64,000 bases of DNA, taken from assembly GCA_964034945.1 (NCBI GenBank), contig OZ035961.1:63094744-63158743 (forward strand), in the 5' to 3' direction. Below are positions 33,348 to 44,958 of the stretch, piece by piece; the first letter of the stretch is position 1, and every line of letters begins with the position of its first letter. Position numbers and translations under genes: made by a program. The notes beneath the pieces are model-generated. The model was not told the origin of the DNA. It worked only from the letters and a program-made list of their open reading frames with translations, and did not search any database. Origin of the DNA: Chrysopilus asiliformis. Taxonomy: Eukaryota > Arthropoda > Insecta > Diptera > Rhagionidae.

Positions 33348-33742
33348 AGTAAAGTACTGAGATTACTCAACTTCCAACATTACTCATTTCCCTTTGTCTT
33401 GCAGATCTTTCTTATTGACTCATCTAAGTTATAATCTTGAAACATAAAATAATCAATCTTACAGGCAAGTCACCTAAAAGGGACACCTGAATAAACAACT
33501 AATCATTAGTAATACATTATTCATAAACTATATCAAATATTTTATTGTAAATATCCCAGAGGGTATAAAAGACACTAGAAATCATGTATCATCACGCATT
33601 GTGTAACTAGAAATCTTATTGTACGGTCAATAAACGAATAATAACTAAAATTCAGAGTTTTATTTAAAGTACTGCCGTTAATTGGACATAGTCCAATTTC
33701 AGTTTATATTTTTTTGATTGACGAGCATAAAAATAATTTAAC
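33348..33742 (+). repeat. Gypsy 5' LTR
   Basis: 395 bp starting AGTAAAGTACTGAGATTACT; the first ~207 bp are identical by eye to the 3' LTR at 50261-50467. TATAAAA at 33564-33570 and AATAAAC near 33630 are the likely promoter and polyadenylation signals. The LTR ends just before the primer site. Confidence 0.9.
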
Positions 33743-33760
33743 TGGCGCCCGAGCAGGGAC
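33743..33760 (+). promoter_or_regulatory. Gypsy primer-binding site (tRNA-Lys-like)
   Basis: TGGCGCCCGAGCAGGGAC directly after the LTR. It resembles the tRNA-Lys-type primer sites of retroviruses (one base different from the classic TGGCGCCCGAACAGGGAC). Position and TGG start fit minus-strand priming. Confidence 0.8.
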
Positions 33761-34201
33761 CGTCGTCTCTTTAAAATCTTGCAATTAACATAACGTGGTT
33801 TCAAAAAGTGCTATAAAAAAAGATCACAACGAAAAAAAACGATCACAAGTTAAAGTGGTTTCAAAAATCAAGTTTACAAAGATACAAAGATTTTACAAAG
33901 ATAGCGAAAAAAGATAACAAAAAGTTAATAGTGCATTCTAGATAGTACTTGTGTGATAAAAAGCACGTAAAACGATCTAAAAGGTACTTGTGTGAAAGTA
34001 AAAGCACGTAAAATTGTCAGTGAACAAACGTACCACTAGTAAATTGAAGCAAAAAGTGCATCGGCAAGGCGGAGATTACGGGAAATTAATCTCAATACAG
34101 CAGTGCACCGATAGTGATTGTGCCTATAGAGTGATCCCCAGTAGGAAGCGGTCAAATTAACGTCGCAGTCTAAAAAGGAAAAAATCCTCATACGTCATCA
34201 C

Positions 34202-36260
34202 TAGAGATTGGGATTTCCCGGGAAATTTCTTTATGCGGGAAGTCGGGATTTTTTTCCCGGCCTTTTTTCATGTCCCGGGATTCGGGAATTTTTTTTTTAA
34301 TTTCCCGGGAATCCCGAGAATTAAAATCATTATTTTGTAGTCAAAAACGATTAATTGAACGAATGGTTTAATTAGTTTTCCATTATAATTAAAAATTTCA
34401 TTTGATTGATAACAAATATAATAAAATAACAAAAAAACAATTCATTGGATATTACTTTTGAAAATAATATTTTAGAAAACACAGAGTGTTGATTGCCTTA
34501 CCGATAGACGAGTCCTTTTTTTAGACACCAAATTTCCTGCGGTTGAAAAATTACGCTCGTTTTCCGTCGATGTTGGCCGAATAGTCAACAGAGCATTTCT
34601 TATGAAATTCAAGTGTGGTGTAATTTGGCCAGTTACTTCAAATAAATTAATTTCCTTTAAAACAGTGTTAACATCATTTTTGATTGTATTTGTTGCCAAA
34701 CTTGAATTAATTGACATCTCTAATTTTTGTTTTAATGTTCTCGAATTATTGTCCTCCATTAACACGTCGCAATCGGCATCACCAGCATCAGAATTACTAA
34801 TATTTTCATTTATAGTCGAAATATCTTCATCGAAAACAAGCAACCTTTTGAAAAGGGATTTAGCAGATTTCACTAATTCAGTTTTAGAACTCATTTTAAA
34901 AAAATCTGTAGATGAGCCGTCAACAGTGAGGCAATTAGGGTCGTTTAAAAATTTTAAAAGTGAAACCAAAACCACATTTCGCCTCTTAGAAATTTGACCA
35001 CACATTTCACCTCTTAAAAGTTGGTATCAAGCCGCGACAGTGCCTCTACAGCAATTTGAACTGACTTTAGGGCTTTTAAAATATTTTTTGCATTCATGGT
35101 ACTCATATTTTGCCACAGATGCTCCAAATTTAGATCAATAAGTGCATTTTTGATTAGTCCAATCAGTCGAAGAATTCTTTCAATCATGGTTACCAAGCTG
35201 TTCCACCGAGTTTTACAGTCCAGTAACAACTGTAACTCAATTTTTTCAATTATTATTACATGTTTCTGTAGAACTGAATTTCGAACAGGAGAATATTTAA
35301 ATTTTTTAACAATTACTCGAATTTGTTGAATTGTTGAATATATATTACTTGAATTATTTTTTAATTCATGTATATCTACTTGGGACTCATTTTCTTCTTC
35401 TGAAAATAAATCTAGTTCTGATTGGTCCCCATCCTCATGATCTACAACGCATATATTTTCATCTACTGGTTTTATTTTTGAATAAAATATATTCAGCATA
35501 GCATGATTATAGCATAGCTGGAGATAATGATCCAAACCTAGTCATTACACTAGCACCATCGCTTGTCGTTGCGACTATATCCTTTTCAAAATCAATTTTG
35601 AACCAATCTAATTTTGTTTTTACCAATTCAATCATTTTATCCGCAGGACAATTTCCATGAATACGGATTAGCCCCAGGTTATCAGAGTCACCATTCTCAT
35701 AATATATATGAACATTTAAATACCTTCTATTTCGAAAACTGGTCCATTCGTCAATACTTTGACTAATTTTTTGGTTTTTTGCTTTCACAAGATTAATTTT
35801 TGCACGGACTTCATCTTCAATTTTGTCACAGTACTTGTATATTAAATTCATAACATCAGTTGGATGTTTTGGTAGATCAAAACCTTGTAATTTCAAACTT
35901 CTTCGTATGAATTCACAATTCGTAATTTTTTGGACGGGAATATTGTCAAAAGCAGCTAGTTTTGAAACGATTTCCTCAAGCGTTTCACGATTGCTTCGTG
36001 TTAAAAATTTAGTTATGCTCTGATCGGTCGTATTGCATTTCAGACGTTTTGTATTTAAACTTTCTTCAACTGCTATTGCACGTTTTTCCATTCCATGTTT
36101 TCCTTGCAAATGTCGATGCAAGCCAGACGTTGAGGATCCTTTACAAGCAATTCTTTTATTACAAATATTTTTGTCATCACCGCTTTGCACGAACTTTGTC
36201 CAAACATTCTCATATAATTCAAATTCTAAGTAAAAATAATCCAAGTGATTTACAATTCAT
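34202..36260 (-). mobile_element. hAT-d, inserted in the gypsy leader (one end only)
   Basis: Left terminus TAGAGATTGGGATTTCCCGG, with CCCGGGAA repeats in the first 120 bp, at the 3' end of a minus-strand transposase. The bases before it are GTCATCAC, but no matching duplication or inverted end was found between 36245 and 36440, so the other end is probably lost or very diverged; 36260 is a guess. Confidence 0.7.
34472..36244 (-). pseudogene. hAT transposase (BED finger), two frameshifts
   Basis: Three overlapping or adjacent frames in order on the minus strand: 36244-35507, 35535-35014 and 35005-34472. The first has a BED-type finger (CNKRIACKGSSTSGLHRHLQGKH), SQSIDEWTSFRNRRYLNVHI and the aspartate motif IVATTSDGASVMTRFG. 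The second has CYNHAMLNIFYSK, then CKTRWNSLVTMIERILRLI. The third has the dimerisation end, LLTIRPTSTENERNFSTAGN, LVSKKRTRLS. All hAT landmarks are present and in order, so only two frameshifts break it. It differs clearly from the hAT at 3790-6976. Confidence 0.88.
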
Positions 36261-36439
36261 ACAAAAAATTATTAGAAATTAAAAGATTCTATATAAGCTA
36301 CAAAGTTTAGAAATCTAAAATTAAAACTAAACACGTGAAGTATAAATCGAGGGTTATTATATCTTGCAAAGTATTTTCCTTTGTAAAACATTGTTTTGAG
36401 TACCACGCGAATTTGTTTTGTTGATTACAAGGAACCAAA

Positions 36440-37363
36440 ATGACAACCGTTCAAGAAGTGGTTGAAATTCTGCGAGCAGAAATTATAAACCTCACAGGTT
36501 CTTTGAATGCACAAATTAATATTATTAACACCCTTCAGAAACAATTCTCAAGTTTCCAACAGGAAACATTGCAAAGGCTACCACAATCAACAGAAACTTT
36601 GGTAGAATCGCCTTTAGTTAGACCTTCAACGGAAGAGGAATTGTCCCAATTAACAAAAATTCCCGATACTGTTAAAGAAATCAGACATTTCAATGGAAAC
36701 CCCACGACATACGCGTCCTGGGTCAAGTCCGTAGAAAGTGTCTTGGAAGACTATAAAATAGTTAAATCGAAACCCCTTATATCGAACAATAATCCGTTCA
36801 ATACGCCAAAAAATCATTGAGGAAGCTGATACAGCTTTTATCGCATATAATACTCCAGACGAAGACTGGATGGCAATAAAAAAGTGTTTGTCATTACATT
36901 ACGCTGACAAACGCGACATTAGAACTCTCGAATACCAATTATACTCATTACACCCGGGTAAGAGGACGATCGATGAATTTTTCGGGGAAATCAATCATCA
37001 TCTAACTCTTATCATTAACAAAGTACAATCGGAGTGTCTGAGCCTAGAAACCCAATCAAATATAATAGAAGGACATAGAAATAGGGCATTGGACACCTTC
37101 ATAAGAGGATTGAATGGTGAATTATCAAGATTAATCGCCATAAAATCGCCTAGATCTTTACCCGAAGCATATTCCTCATGTTTGGAATTGCAAAATATGA
37201 ACTACAGAGCCACAAATTTTCTAAATAAACAAAGTCATACAAATCCGGTCGCTGTATCTCATAATAGTCTTACTCCTCCATCTTGATAATTCACCAAGGA
37301 AACATTTACCTACGGCTAACACAAATTCAAATCCCATGGTTAGGAAATTCAATCCACCACAAC
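36440..37363 (+). pseudogene. Gypsy gag, N-terminal and central part
   Basis: ATG at 36440 (MTTVQEVVEILRAEIINLTG), open to ~36820, then shifts frame near 36800 and continues (IIEEADTAFIAYNTPDEDW, LEYQLYSLHPGKRTIDEFFG, ALDTFIRGLNGELSRLIAIK, LPEAYSSCLELQN) to a TGA at 37284-37286. Errantiviral Gag lacks zinc knuckles and has this helical core. A further stop follows before hAT-c copy 2 cuts the gene at 37364. The C-terminal remainder resumes at 39111. Gag forms the particle. The copy is broken by one frameshift, stops and an insertion. Confidence 0.82.
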
Positions 37364-37702
37364 TAGGGCCTGCAAAATTACCGAGTTTCGGATTTACCGG
37401 TAAACGGTAAATATTTTTAGTAAAAACCGGTTTACCGGTATTTACCGGTAAATCGCTATTTAGATAAAACAAATCATGTATAGCATATTAGTGACAGTGA
37501 GAGGAAAAAAAACGTACGAAGAAATAAGTAACAATAATTTTATAATATTTATAGTGTATGTAAATCATAAAATCAAGAAAACAAGAACACATAATTATAA
37601 CAATTCAATAAAAAAACCAAAATACATTAATTACGGCTACAAATGCCAAATATGGTTGTTTTTTCTTTTCTGTTTTGTTTTGATTTTTTTTTCTCTAATG
37701 TA

Positions 37703-37966
37703 ATATCGTCGGCTAAAAGTGAAATTGTACTAAGTCCATTTGGTATAATATTCCAGAAGAGCAATGAAAACCTTGTTAAATCGTTTTAATTCTCTTTCCA
37801 TAACACTGAGTTTTCTTTAAATGAGAAAAATTGGGCTCAGTTTTCTTTAAATGAGACTCTGTTTTCTTTAAATGAAAATTAAAATGATTTAACAAGGGTT
37901 TTTATTGCTCTTCTGTCAAATTTGGTATAATGGACTTAGCACAATTTCACTTTTAGCCGACGATAT
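37703..37966. repeat. Hairpin insert in hAT-c copy 2
   Basis: Arms ATCGTCGGCTAAAAGTGAAA and TTTCACTTTTAGCCGACGAT enclose a second inverted layer (ATGAAAACCTTGTTAAATC with GATTTAACAAGGGTTTTTAT). Absent from the homologous part of copy 1. Non-coding. Confidence 0.75.
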
Positions 37967-38164
37967 GTATATTGCATATTACATATTTTATCATTTACTT
38001 ATGTACATGTACTAGAAGTATACTTCAGTTTGCTCTTACATTCGGAAGGCTTGTAAATATTGGGCTTTTTCGATAATTAAGGTTTTTACAAAAAAAATTA
38101 CGATTTTGACATTTTTGAATTATCAGAAAAGCCCATTATCATAAGTTATTTCATTAAAACATTT

Positions 38165-38722
38165 GAAGACCTCGGTGCAAAAAGCGGTCACCTCCACTTT
38201 TTGACGAAAATGAGTTATTGCAGTTGGCGCAAGAATAAAAGAATGCGCATATTTGGCTGCAAACTCCGGACTCGTCGGAGGACTGTGTAAAAAGTTATTA
38301 AAGAAAAGGAGACGACTGAAAGCATTGTTTCATATAATTTGACGCAGAATTTTTTTTTCAAAAAATCTTTAATTTTTTCTGAGAGTTTTGTTTTGTGAAA
38401 TTGAATATTTTTTTATTTGTTTATTTTTAAACGCTATTGAACATATTTTGGACTGTATTTTGTAGCCAATAATGCATTTTGAAAACCGCTAATATCCTCT
38501 TGGGTGCCAGCAACAGCTATCTCCAAAATTTAAAATGTCTATAACTTTTTCGAAAAAAAATATAGATTTATCTCAAATTAAAACGATGTAAGAATACATG
38601 TTTGATTTGAATTGTAATTTTTTAACTTTGTCCCAGAGCAAAAACTTCACGCTAATATCTTTTTTGTCTCTCCTGAAAAATTTGAAAAAGTGGGGATGAC
38701 CGCTTTTTGCACCGAGTTCTTC
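38165..38722. repeat. MITE with CTCGGTGCAAAAAGCGGTCA ends
   Basis: The left end CTCGGTGCAAAAAGCGGTCA is mirrored on the right (TGACCGCTTTTTGCACCGAG), both followed inward by CCCACTTTTT-like runs. About 560 bp, non-coding. GAAGAC/GTTCTTC flanks are also inverted. Confidence 0.8.
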
Positions 38723-38742
38723 ATTTAGAAAAAAAAATTACC

Positions 38743-38939
38743 AGAAGTTGTGTTTTAATTTTCAGCCTGACGTTTCGAGCCTTGTTTTGGCTCATTTTTA
38801 ATATAACATTTCCACAAAGTTTTTACGGCTAAATATTAACAGTTATAACATATTGCATTTAAATGATCGTTTAACGCCTTTGAAGATGAACCAAAACAAG
38901 GCTCGAAACGTCAGGCTGGAAAATTAAAACACAACTTTT
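38743..38939. repeat. Hairpin, ~200 bp
   Basis: Arms AGAAGTTGTGTTTTAATTTT ... GCCTGACGTTTCGAGCC and their reverse complements close around an AT-rich loop (38815-38880). Non-coding. Confidence 0.8.
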
Positions 38940-39110
38940 GCTTTTATTTTTTAAAATTGGACCGCTAAGCCCGTCAAACTAATACAAAAAAAATACCGAA
39001 ATTACCGGTATTTTTTAAAAAAAATTACCGGTAATTTCGGTAGTAAAATTGGCCGGTAAAACCGGTAAACCGGTAAACCGGTTTCCGGTATTGCAGCCCC
39101 TAACCACAAC

Positions 39111-39470
39111 TAAACCTTCAACAGCGAAACGCATTATACTCATATAATAATACTCAACAAAGACCACCTAACTATTCCCGACCAAATCAAAATAATAAAC
39201 CGGAACCTATGGATGTTGATAGGAGCGTCCAAACCAGACAAATTAACTATATGAATAGAAATACCTCCACGTATGCCTGTATTTAAGAGACCACCTCAAG
39301 ATAACTATATCCAAACCTCACCACCTGAACAACAGAGAGTGTTCCACACTAATACAGTCCCAAGCGAGGAAGAATATGAAGAAGCAATCAATGATACCTT
39401 CGAAGATCCTAACGAAATAATATACGAAGACTTCGACCCTGAACTAAATTTTTGCCCAGTAGATGCAGCG
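39111..39470 (+). pseudogene. Gypsy gag C-terminal part
   Basis: After hAT-c copy 2: NNNTQQRPPNYSRPNQNNK, PEPMDVDRSVQTRQINYMNR, then a stop at 39282-39284 in that frame. The frame 39273-39484 gives an acidic SEEEYEEAINDTFEDPNEII stretch. PMDVD plus RQINYMNR is typical of the errantiviral Gag tail. The frame change near 39280 is a further lesion. It leads directly into the protease. Confidence 0.7.
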
Positions 39471-40792
39471 CAACCCCCTATTTAGCGTTAGGGCTCCGGA
39501 CGGGAAGCAATTAAAATTCCTAATAGATACCGGAGCAAATAAAAATTTTATTAACCCAAAAAATGTCACTAAATCCAAACCCGTTCAAAAATCCTTTTAT
39601 ATAAATTCAGTTGGAGGAAAGGTAGAAATCAACCACTCGGCAACAGGAAGGATATTTTCAACATTTGGCAACGATATTCCAGTAAAATTTTACCTTTTAC
39701 CCACCTTAACATCTTTTGATGGCATAATCGGAGATGACACGCTAAGACAACTAGAGGCTATCATCGACAGAGGAAAATCAATTCTAAAAATCCACCCCGG
39801 AGCCGAAATTCCCCTTCACATGAAACGATCCATTGATGTTAATTTTCTTAATATCAGAGACAGTCACCTCCCTGAAGATCAGAGAAATGAACTAAACAAG
39901 ATTATTCATGATTACAAACCCATATTTTCTAAACCTAACGACAAAGTTACGGTAGTTACAAATGTAAAAGCCGAAATACGAACGTCCACCGACTCCCCCA
40001 TATATGCCAAAACATACCCATACCCTTTCAATATGAGGAAAGAGGTTGATGCATAAATAAACAAACTACTTGAAGACAATATAATAAGACCTTCCAAATC
40101 CCCTTATAATGCTCCCATATGGATAGTACCCAAAAAAATGGATGCATCTGGAGAACAAAAATACAGAATGGTCATATACTATAAGAAACTAAATGATGTC
40201 ACAATAGCGGACAAATATCCCATTCCGGATATTGCAAACACCTTAGCAAACTTGGGTAACGCTAAATACTTCACCACCATTGATTTAACTTCAGGGTTTC
40301 ATCAGATACCAATGAACGAAAAGGATATTGAGAAAACAGCGTTTTCAACGCTAAATGGGAAATACGAATTCTTGCGCCTTCCATTCGGTGTCAAAAATGG
40401 TCTAGCAACATTCCAACGTACAATCGACGATGTATTAAAGGAAGAAATAGATAAACGATGTTATGTGTATATAGACGATATCATAGTATTTAGTGAAACA
40501 ATTAGAGAACATTTCAAAAACTTACACATAATATTCTCAAAATTACGTGATGCCAATTTAAAAGTCAATTTGGAAAAAACGGAATTTCTTAAAACAGAAA
40601 CTGAATTTTTGGGATTCATTATTTCCAGTAATGGCATCAAAGCTGACCCAAAAAAAATTCAAGCAATAACAGAAACAAAAGAGCCCACAAACCTCAAAGA
40701 ACTTAAATCATTTTTAGGTCTTGCCTCCTATTATAGGAGATTCATTAAAGACTTCGCTAAAATAGCCAAACCCCTTACAAAATTAACCGGCG
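39463..40792 (+). pseudogene. Gypsy pol: protease and reverse transcriptase (one stop, cut by CACTA element)
   Basis: Protease active site FLIDTGANKNFI (DTG) at about residue 23, then VKFYLLPTLTSFDGIIGDD. RT follows: YPYPFNMRKEVDA, TAA at 40054-40056 in place of an expected glutamate codon (EIN), NAPIWIVPKK, YRMVIYYKKLNDVTI, FTTIDLTSGFHQIPM, FLRLPFGVKNGLATFQR, the catalytic CYVYIDDIIVFS (YIDD), and FLGLASYYRRFIKDFAKIAK. The frame is interrupted at 40792 by the CACTA-like element; with it removed, the codons read on in phase at 43617. Expected function: processing and copying of element RNA. One nonsense mutation plus the insert disable it. Confidence 0.9.
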
Positions 40793-41264
40793 CACTATGG
40801 GGCCAAAGTGCCATTCGGCGGCCAAAAATACATAACTTTTGAACGGATCAATATTTTTGAATGGGGTTTTTTTTGTTGGCTAGATAAATATCCAAGCTTT
40901 ATTTCCTAACAATCTGATCACCCCCTCCTCTCCCCTCCCCCACCCATCTGCATTTGAAATCAAAAATTACCAAAATCTCGAGAACGGTTGATCGTACAGA
41001 AAAAATCATTAATGACGAAAATATTTAGAATGGCATTTTACATATATCGTCAGTACATGAAAATCGAATAGGAGCAACTTTAATACCCTATATGATGAAA
41101 TAATCAAAACTATAGTATTTGTTGTTGTAATATTTTTTTTGGTTTTGTTTTAAAGATGTTTTTTAAATGTTATAAAAAAATATGGCATTTTTAAAGACAT
41201 AACTTTGTTTAATACAATTTGATACAAATATACATCGCTGAAATTACATTAAGTTGAGGAAAAA

Positions 41265-41744
41265 TTATATTCTAATAATGTCTTGATCTTCGTCGAATTT
41301 TAACAATTGTAGGATTTCTTGATCTTCCTCGTCATCCAATTCATCTTTTGCATTTGTCCATTTAGAACGCAGAGAAGCCAAAAATGGGTCTGACGATAGA
41401 AGTAATATATTCATCAAATCTTCATTTTGGTTGATTCTATCGTTTTTTCTAGTGTTGGTTAGTCTAAAATGTCTGTAGTCTTTATTTTTCGATTCCTGAG
41501 CTTCTTCTGAAAGCTCCCCAAGTGGTAAAATGCTTTTTTCAATTATCAGCTTGCCATGGAAAAGCACTTTATGCATTGTTGCAGACATATTTCTCCAATT
41601 GTAATGTCTATTATACAAATCAGCTGTGGACTTGGCATATGATTTGAATTTATCTGGATTTATTGCCTGCTTGCTTGAAAGCACCGATAATATAACTTTC
41701 AATCGTCGAATTAATGTAAATTTCTTAATATTCTGTTGTAACAT
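41265..41744 (-). CDS. C-terminal part of a transposase-like protein of the CACTA-like element
   Basis: 159-residue open frame, N-terminus missing. Conserved-looking blocks: INPDKFKSYAKSTADLYNRHYNW, SATMHKVLFHGKLIIEKSIL, LGELSEEAQESKNKDYRHFR and LLLSSDPFLASLRSKW, ending in an acidic tail (DELDDEEDQEILQLLKFDED). I have seen LSEEAQE(S)RNKD ... SSDP blocks in uncharacterised insect transposon proteins; assignment to the CACTA group rests mainly on the ends of this element. No catalytic residues can be named. Upstream (41745-42700) shows no further open coding sequence, so the gene is truncated. Confidence 0.55.
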   Translation of the reverse strand: MLQQNIKKFTLIRRLKVILSVLSSKQAINPDKFKSYAKSTADLYNRHYNWRNMSATMHKVLFHGKLIIEKSILPLGELSEEAQESKNKDYRHFRLTNTRKNDRINQNEDLMNILLLSSDPFLASLRSKWTNAKDELDDEEDQEILQLLKFDEDQDIIRI

Positions 41745-42727
41745 ATATACATATGTATATCTAAGATATTGATTTTTATTGCTCTAATTATTCATAGTAA
41801 CAGGAAGACCGAGCCATGCTCGGCGATCTCAAAATCCCCCTTCTGCCTCTGTCTCTGAGTAGTTGAATCCGATTATAATTGCAACATGATTCGTATAATG
41901 AGGTTCGGGAAAATTGATTGTTTTGTAATTACTATTTATCGCTGCCGATAGATATCTAAAATATTTTTAGAATACATATCGCAAAACCTTACTCCCTAGC
42001 AATATTGCGAATTTTCATTAAGATACCTTCACGTAATTCGAAGACACGATACCCCGAGGGGAGGGGAAAGTTAGGTTTGTAGTGGAAAAATCGAAAGCCC
42101 TTAGTCCGCTTAGTAATACTGTAAAGTTGCATTAAGATCGGACTACCCAATTCGAAGATACCAGGCGAGGGGTATCGAGGGGAATTTTCTCAGAGGTGAG
42201 ACCTATCTAGATCGATTCCTTGTCCCCGAAAATCCCTTACCCCAAATTTCGTGAAAATCGTTTGGCGGGTTTTCGAGATCGTTGTGCAGTCATTTCTCGT
42301 ATTATATTATAGGATAAAATTACCAGTTTTAAACGGTTTTACTGTCAAGAAGGCTGATATTTAATGGTTTCACTGTATGCTGGTATGTAAAATATTCCGC
42401 TTTAATGTATATTAAAAATAATTAAAACAATTTCCTAGCATATAAGACGAAAAATCTTTGTTCTTTGTTATGACAAAATAAGACATTTTTTTTAAAATAA
42501 TATGTACCTAATAAATCAGACTTTTGTTTACGGTGACCAGAGTTGCAGGTAGTAGCAGATGAAATATGGATATTTTGAAAGGTATTGACCTTGGCTATCA
42601 TGTCCAACTTACACTTGACCAGTACAAGCCGGTACATTTTTTGCAGAGCCATATATATACAAAATTTCGCGAAAAAATAGTATTTTTAGAATGCCCAGAA
42701 TTCCGGGATAACAATTTTAAGAAAAAA

Positions 42728-43292
42728 CATAACAAAAGCTATAATTGCCAATCTGGCAATGATTGGAGACCCGTATGGTGATATTCGTATCAAAATTCGA
42801 ACAGTTGTACCAAAATTCCACTTTGAAGTCAAACTTTCCAATAAGATTTTTTTAAATTTATTCCAATCGGATTTTGATGTATGGGAGTTTTATGTAGAAT
42901 CATATCCTAAATAACTTTTGTTCTTGGACTTTTTTGATAAGATGCACCGTTTTTGAGATATTCACAAAAACCGTTTTCGTTCGTATGGGGGGTACCCCCC
43001 CTAATAGTCCATTTTTGCCCATTAACGAACTTAGCCTCGCATTTTACGAAAAACGGATCTGCGCAAAATTTCAAGTCTCTAGCTCAATTCGTGCGCCCGC
43101 AATCCGCGCCACAGACAGACGGACAGACGGACGGACAGACGGACAGACAGACGGACGGACATGCATAAATTAATTATTTTTATCATTCTAAATACACTGG
43201 TGTAATTCATTTTTATGTGTGATGACGGGATCTTGGCGTTACAAACGGTAAGGCAAAGTTAATATACCCTTTGGTTTCACCATACGGGTATA
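42728..43292 (+). repeat. Family B repeat, copy 1 (with GACGGACA array)
   Basis: Begins CATAACAAAAGCTATAATTG and ends TTGGTTTCACCATACGGGTA. The core includes GTATGGGGGGTACCCCCCCT. A (GACGGACA/GACAGACA) array lies at 43109-43163, preceded by TTTCAAGTCTCTAGCTCAAT. Other copies: 48125-49431 (array deleted) and 49434-49728 (truncated). Same plan as family A. Confidence 0.85.
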
Positions 43293-43616
43293 AAAATGTA
43301 GTACTACAAATTTTTAATTTTTATTATAATTGCCTAAATATGTCCTCAGGTTGATGATAAAATCGATTTTTCTGTACCTACTAAGTGACTTAATAAAGTT
43401 TAAAAAATTTGTAGAAAATTCGAAAATTGAAAAAACCAGAATTTTTACCAACTTTGACCCCATGGCGTTCGGAAATTACTTGTCCCAGGAGAGTGTCCTT
43501 TTGGATTTCTAGGTTCCTAAGAATTCTCAACGCAATGACATAACCGAAATCCTTCAAAGGCAGAACTCAACATTTGTATTTTTGGCCGCCGAATAGCACT
43601 TTGGCCCCAACGTGCG

Positions 43617-44059
43617 GCGGAGAATTAGCCCGCATACGGAAAACCCAATCAAAGAAAGTTCCTATAAAATTCAATGACGAAGAAAGGAAAGCTTTTAATT
43701 TGTTGAAGACTCACTTGACTTCAACGGACCTTCTTATTTTTCCAAATTTTGACCAACCCTTTGTCTTAACGACTGACGCATCAGACCACGCCATAGGAGC
43801 AGTTCTATCTCAGGGAGAGATAGGAAAGAACAAACCCATCACTTATATTTCAAGGAGCTTAAACTCCACTGAACAAAATTACGCCACTAACGAAAAAGAA
43901 ATGCTGGCAATCATATGGTCCTTAAACTCTCTCCGTAATTACCTATACGGAGCAAAGAAAAACAAAAACCTAACAGACCACCAACCATTGACTTACGCCC
44001 TTAGTAACAAAAATAATAACTCAAAATTAAAGAGATGGAAAGCCCGTCTGGAAGAATAA
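43617..44059 (+). pseudogene. Gypsy pol: RT end and RNase H
   Basis: Continues the pol frame after the CACTA-like insert: GGELARIRKTQSKK, FNLLKTHLTSTDLLIFPNFD, RNase H VLTTDASDHAIGAVLSQG, YATNEKEMLAIIWSL, LTDHQPLTYALS, RWKARLEE. A one-base insertion at about 44059 (GAAGAATAATAAC) ends this frame in a stop and shifts the rest. RNase H residues D, E and D are all visible. Confidence 0.9.
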
Positions 44060-44958
44060 TAACTACGAGATAATATATAAACCAGGAAAGACAAACGTAG
44101 TTGAAGACGCTTTGTCCAGAATGAACATAAGTGAATGCAATCCAATGTCTTCCACTCAGCATAGCGCTGAAGAAGATTCCACTGACTTAATCATGAGCAT
44201 AGAAGCCCCTATCAATGTGTTTAAAAACCAAGTAATCCTTATGGAAGGAGAAGAAGAACAACGCATATATGAACTTCCACACCCAGGTTACCACAGGAAA
44301 ACGATAGTCAGAAATCATTTCAATCCCGAAATAATAAAACAAATACTAAAAGAAGAAATGAGACCTAATATAATAAATGGACTTAAAGCACCTGAAAGTA
44401 TAATGCAAATAATTCAGGATGTCTATAAGGAACATTTCGGGAGAAATCTAAAGATTCGATTTACTCAAAAAATCGTTACAGATATAATCGACGAAGAACA
44501 AAAATTGGAAATCATACTCCAAGAACATAGACTAGCACACAGAAGGACAGAAGAAAACAAAGACAAAATCATACAACATTACTACTTTCCAAACATGACA
44601 GCAACAATTAGGAATATTATTAGATATTGCAACACCTGTAAGGAAAACAAGTACGACAGACATCCATCACGCAATAAACTTTATCCTACCCCTATTCCAC
44701 AATATCCGACAGAGATTGTACATATCGACATAATGGAATTAGACGGTAAAGTATTTTTGACTTTCATAGATAAATTTTCCAAATTTGCCAAAATCATTCC
44801 ATTGGAAAACAAATCAGCCATACATCTTAAAGACAAAATATTCGAATTGATCCATTACTATACCACTCCCAAACTACTAGTTATGGATAGGGACAAAGCA
44901 TTTACTACTCCAATAATCACTGAATTTTTGGGGAACTTAGGAATAGAAATCTACCTAA
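44060..44958 (+). pseudogene. Gypsy integrase, N-terminal and core part
   Basis: In the shifted frame: IIYKPGKTNVVEDALSRMN, then the HHCC finger (HRLAHRRTEENKDKIIQHYY ... YCNTCKENKY) at 44523-44655, then the catalytic core with VHIDIMELDGKVFLTFIDKF (first Asp) and LLVMDRDKAFTTPIITEF (second Asp). The frame is cut by a piggyBac-like MITE at 44958 just before the third acidic residue and continues in phase at 45722. Confidence 0.9.

Larger units (their letters stand above)
37364..39102 (+). mobile_element. hAT-c copy 2, 8-bp TSD ACCACAAC
   Basis: 1,739 bp from TAGGGCCTGCAAAATTACCG to ...TTGCAGCCCCTA, flanked by ACCACAAC at 37356-37363 and 39103-39110, inside gypsy gag. Ends are rich in TTACCGGTA. 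It has no transposase and holds three smaller palindromic inserts. Its sequence at 37970-38165 is the reverse of 33160-33345 in copy 1. Confidence 0.9.
40793..43614. mobile_element. CACTA-like (CMC) element, TSD CG
   Basis: 2,822 bp. Ends CACTATGGGGCCAAAGTGC and, reversed, CACGTTGGGGCCAAAGTGC, continuing for ~40 bp (ATTCGGCGGCCAAAAATACA) in both. Flanking CG at 40791-40792 and 43615-43616. Excision with one CG joins the gypsy pol frame exactly. The CACT/CACG start and 2-bp TSD suggest the CACTA/EnSpm group. It carries one recognisable protein tail (41265-41744) and a family B repeat (42728-43292). Confidence 0.78.
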
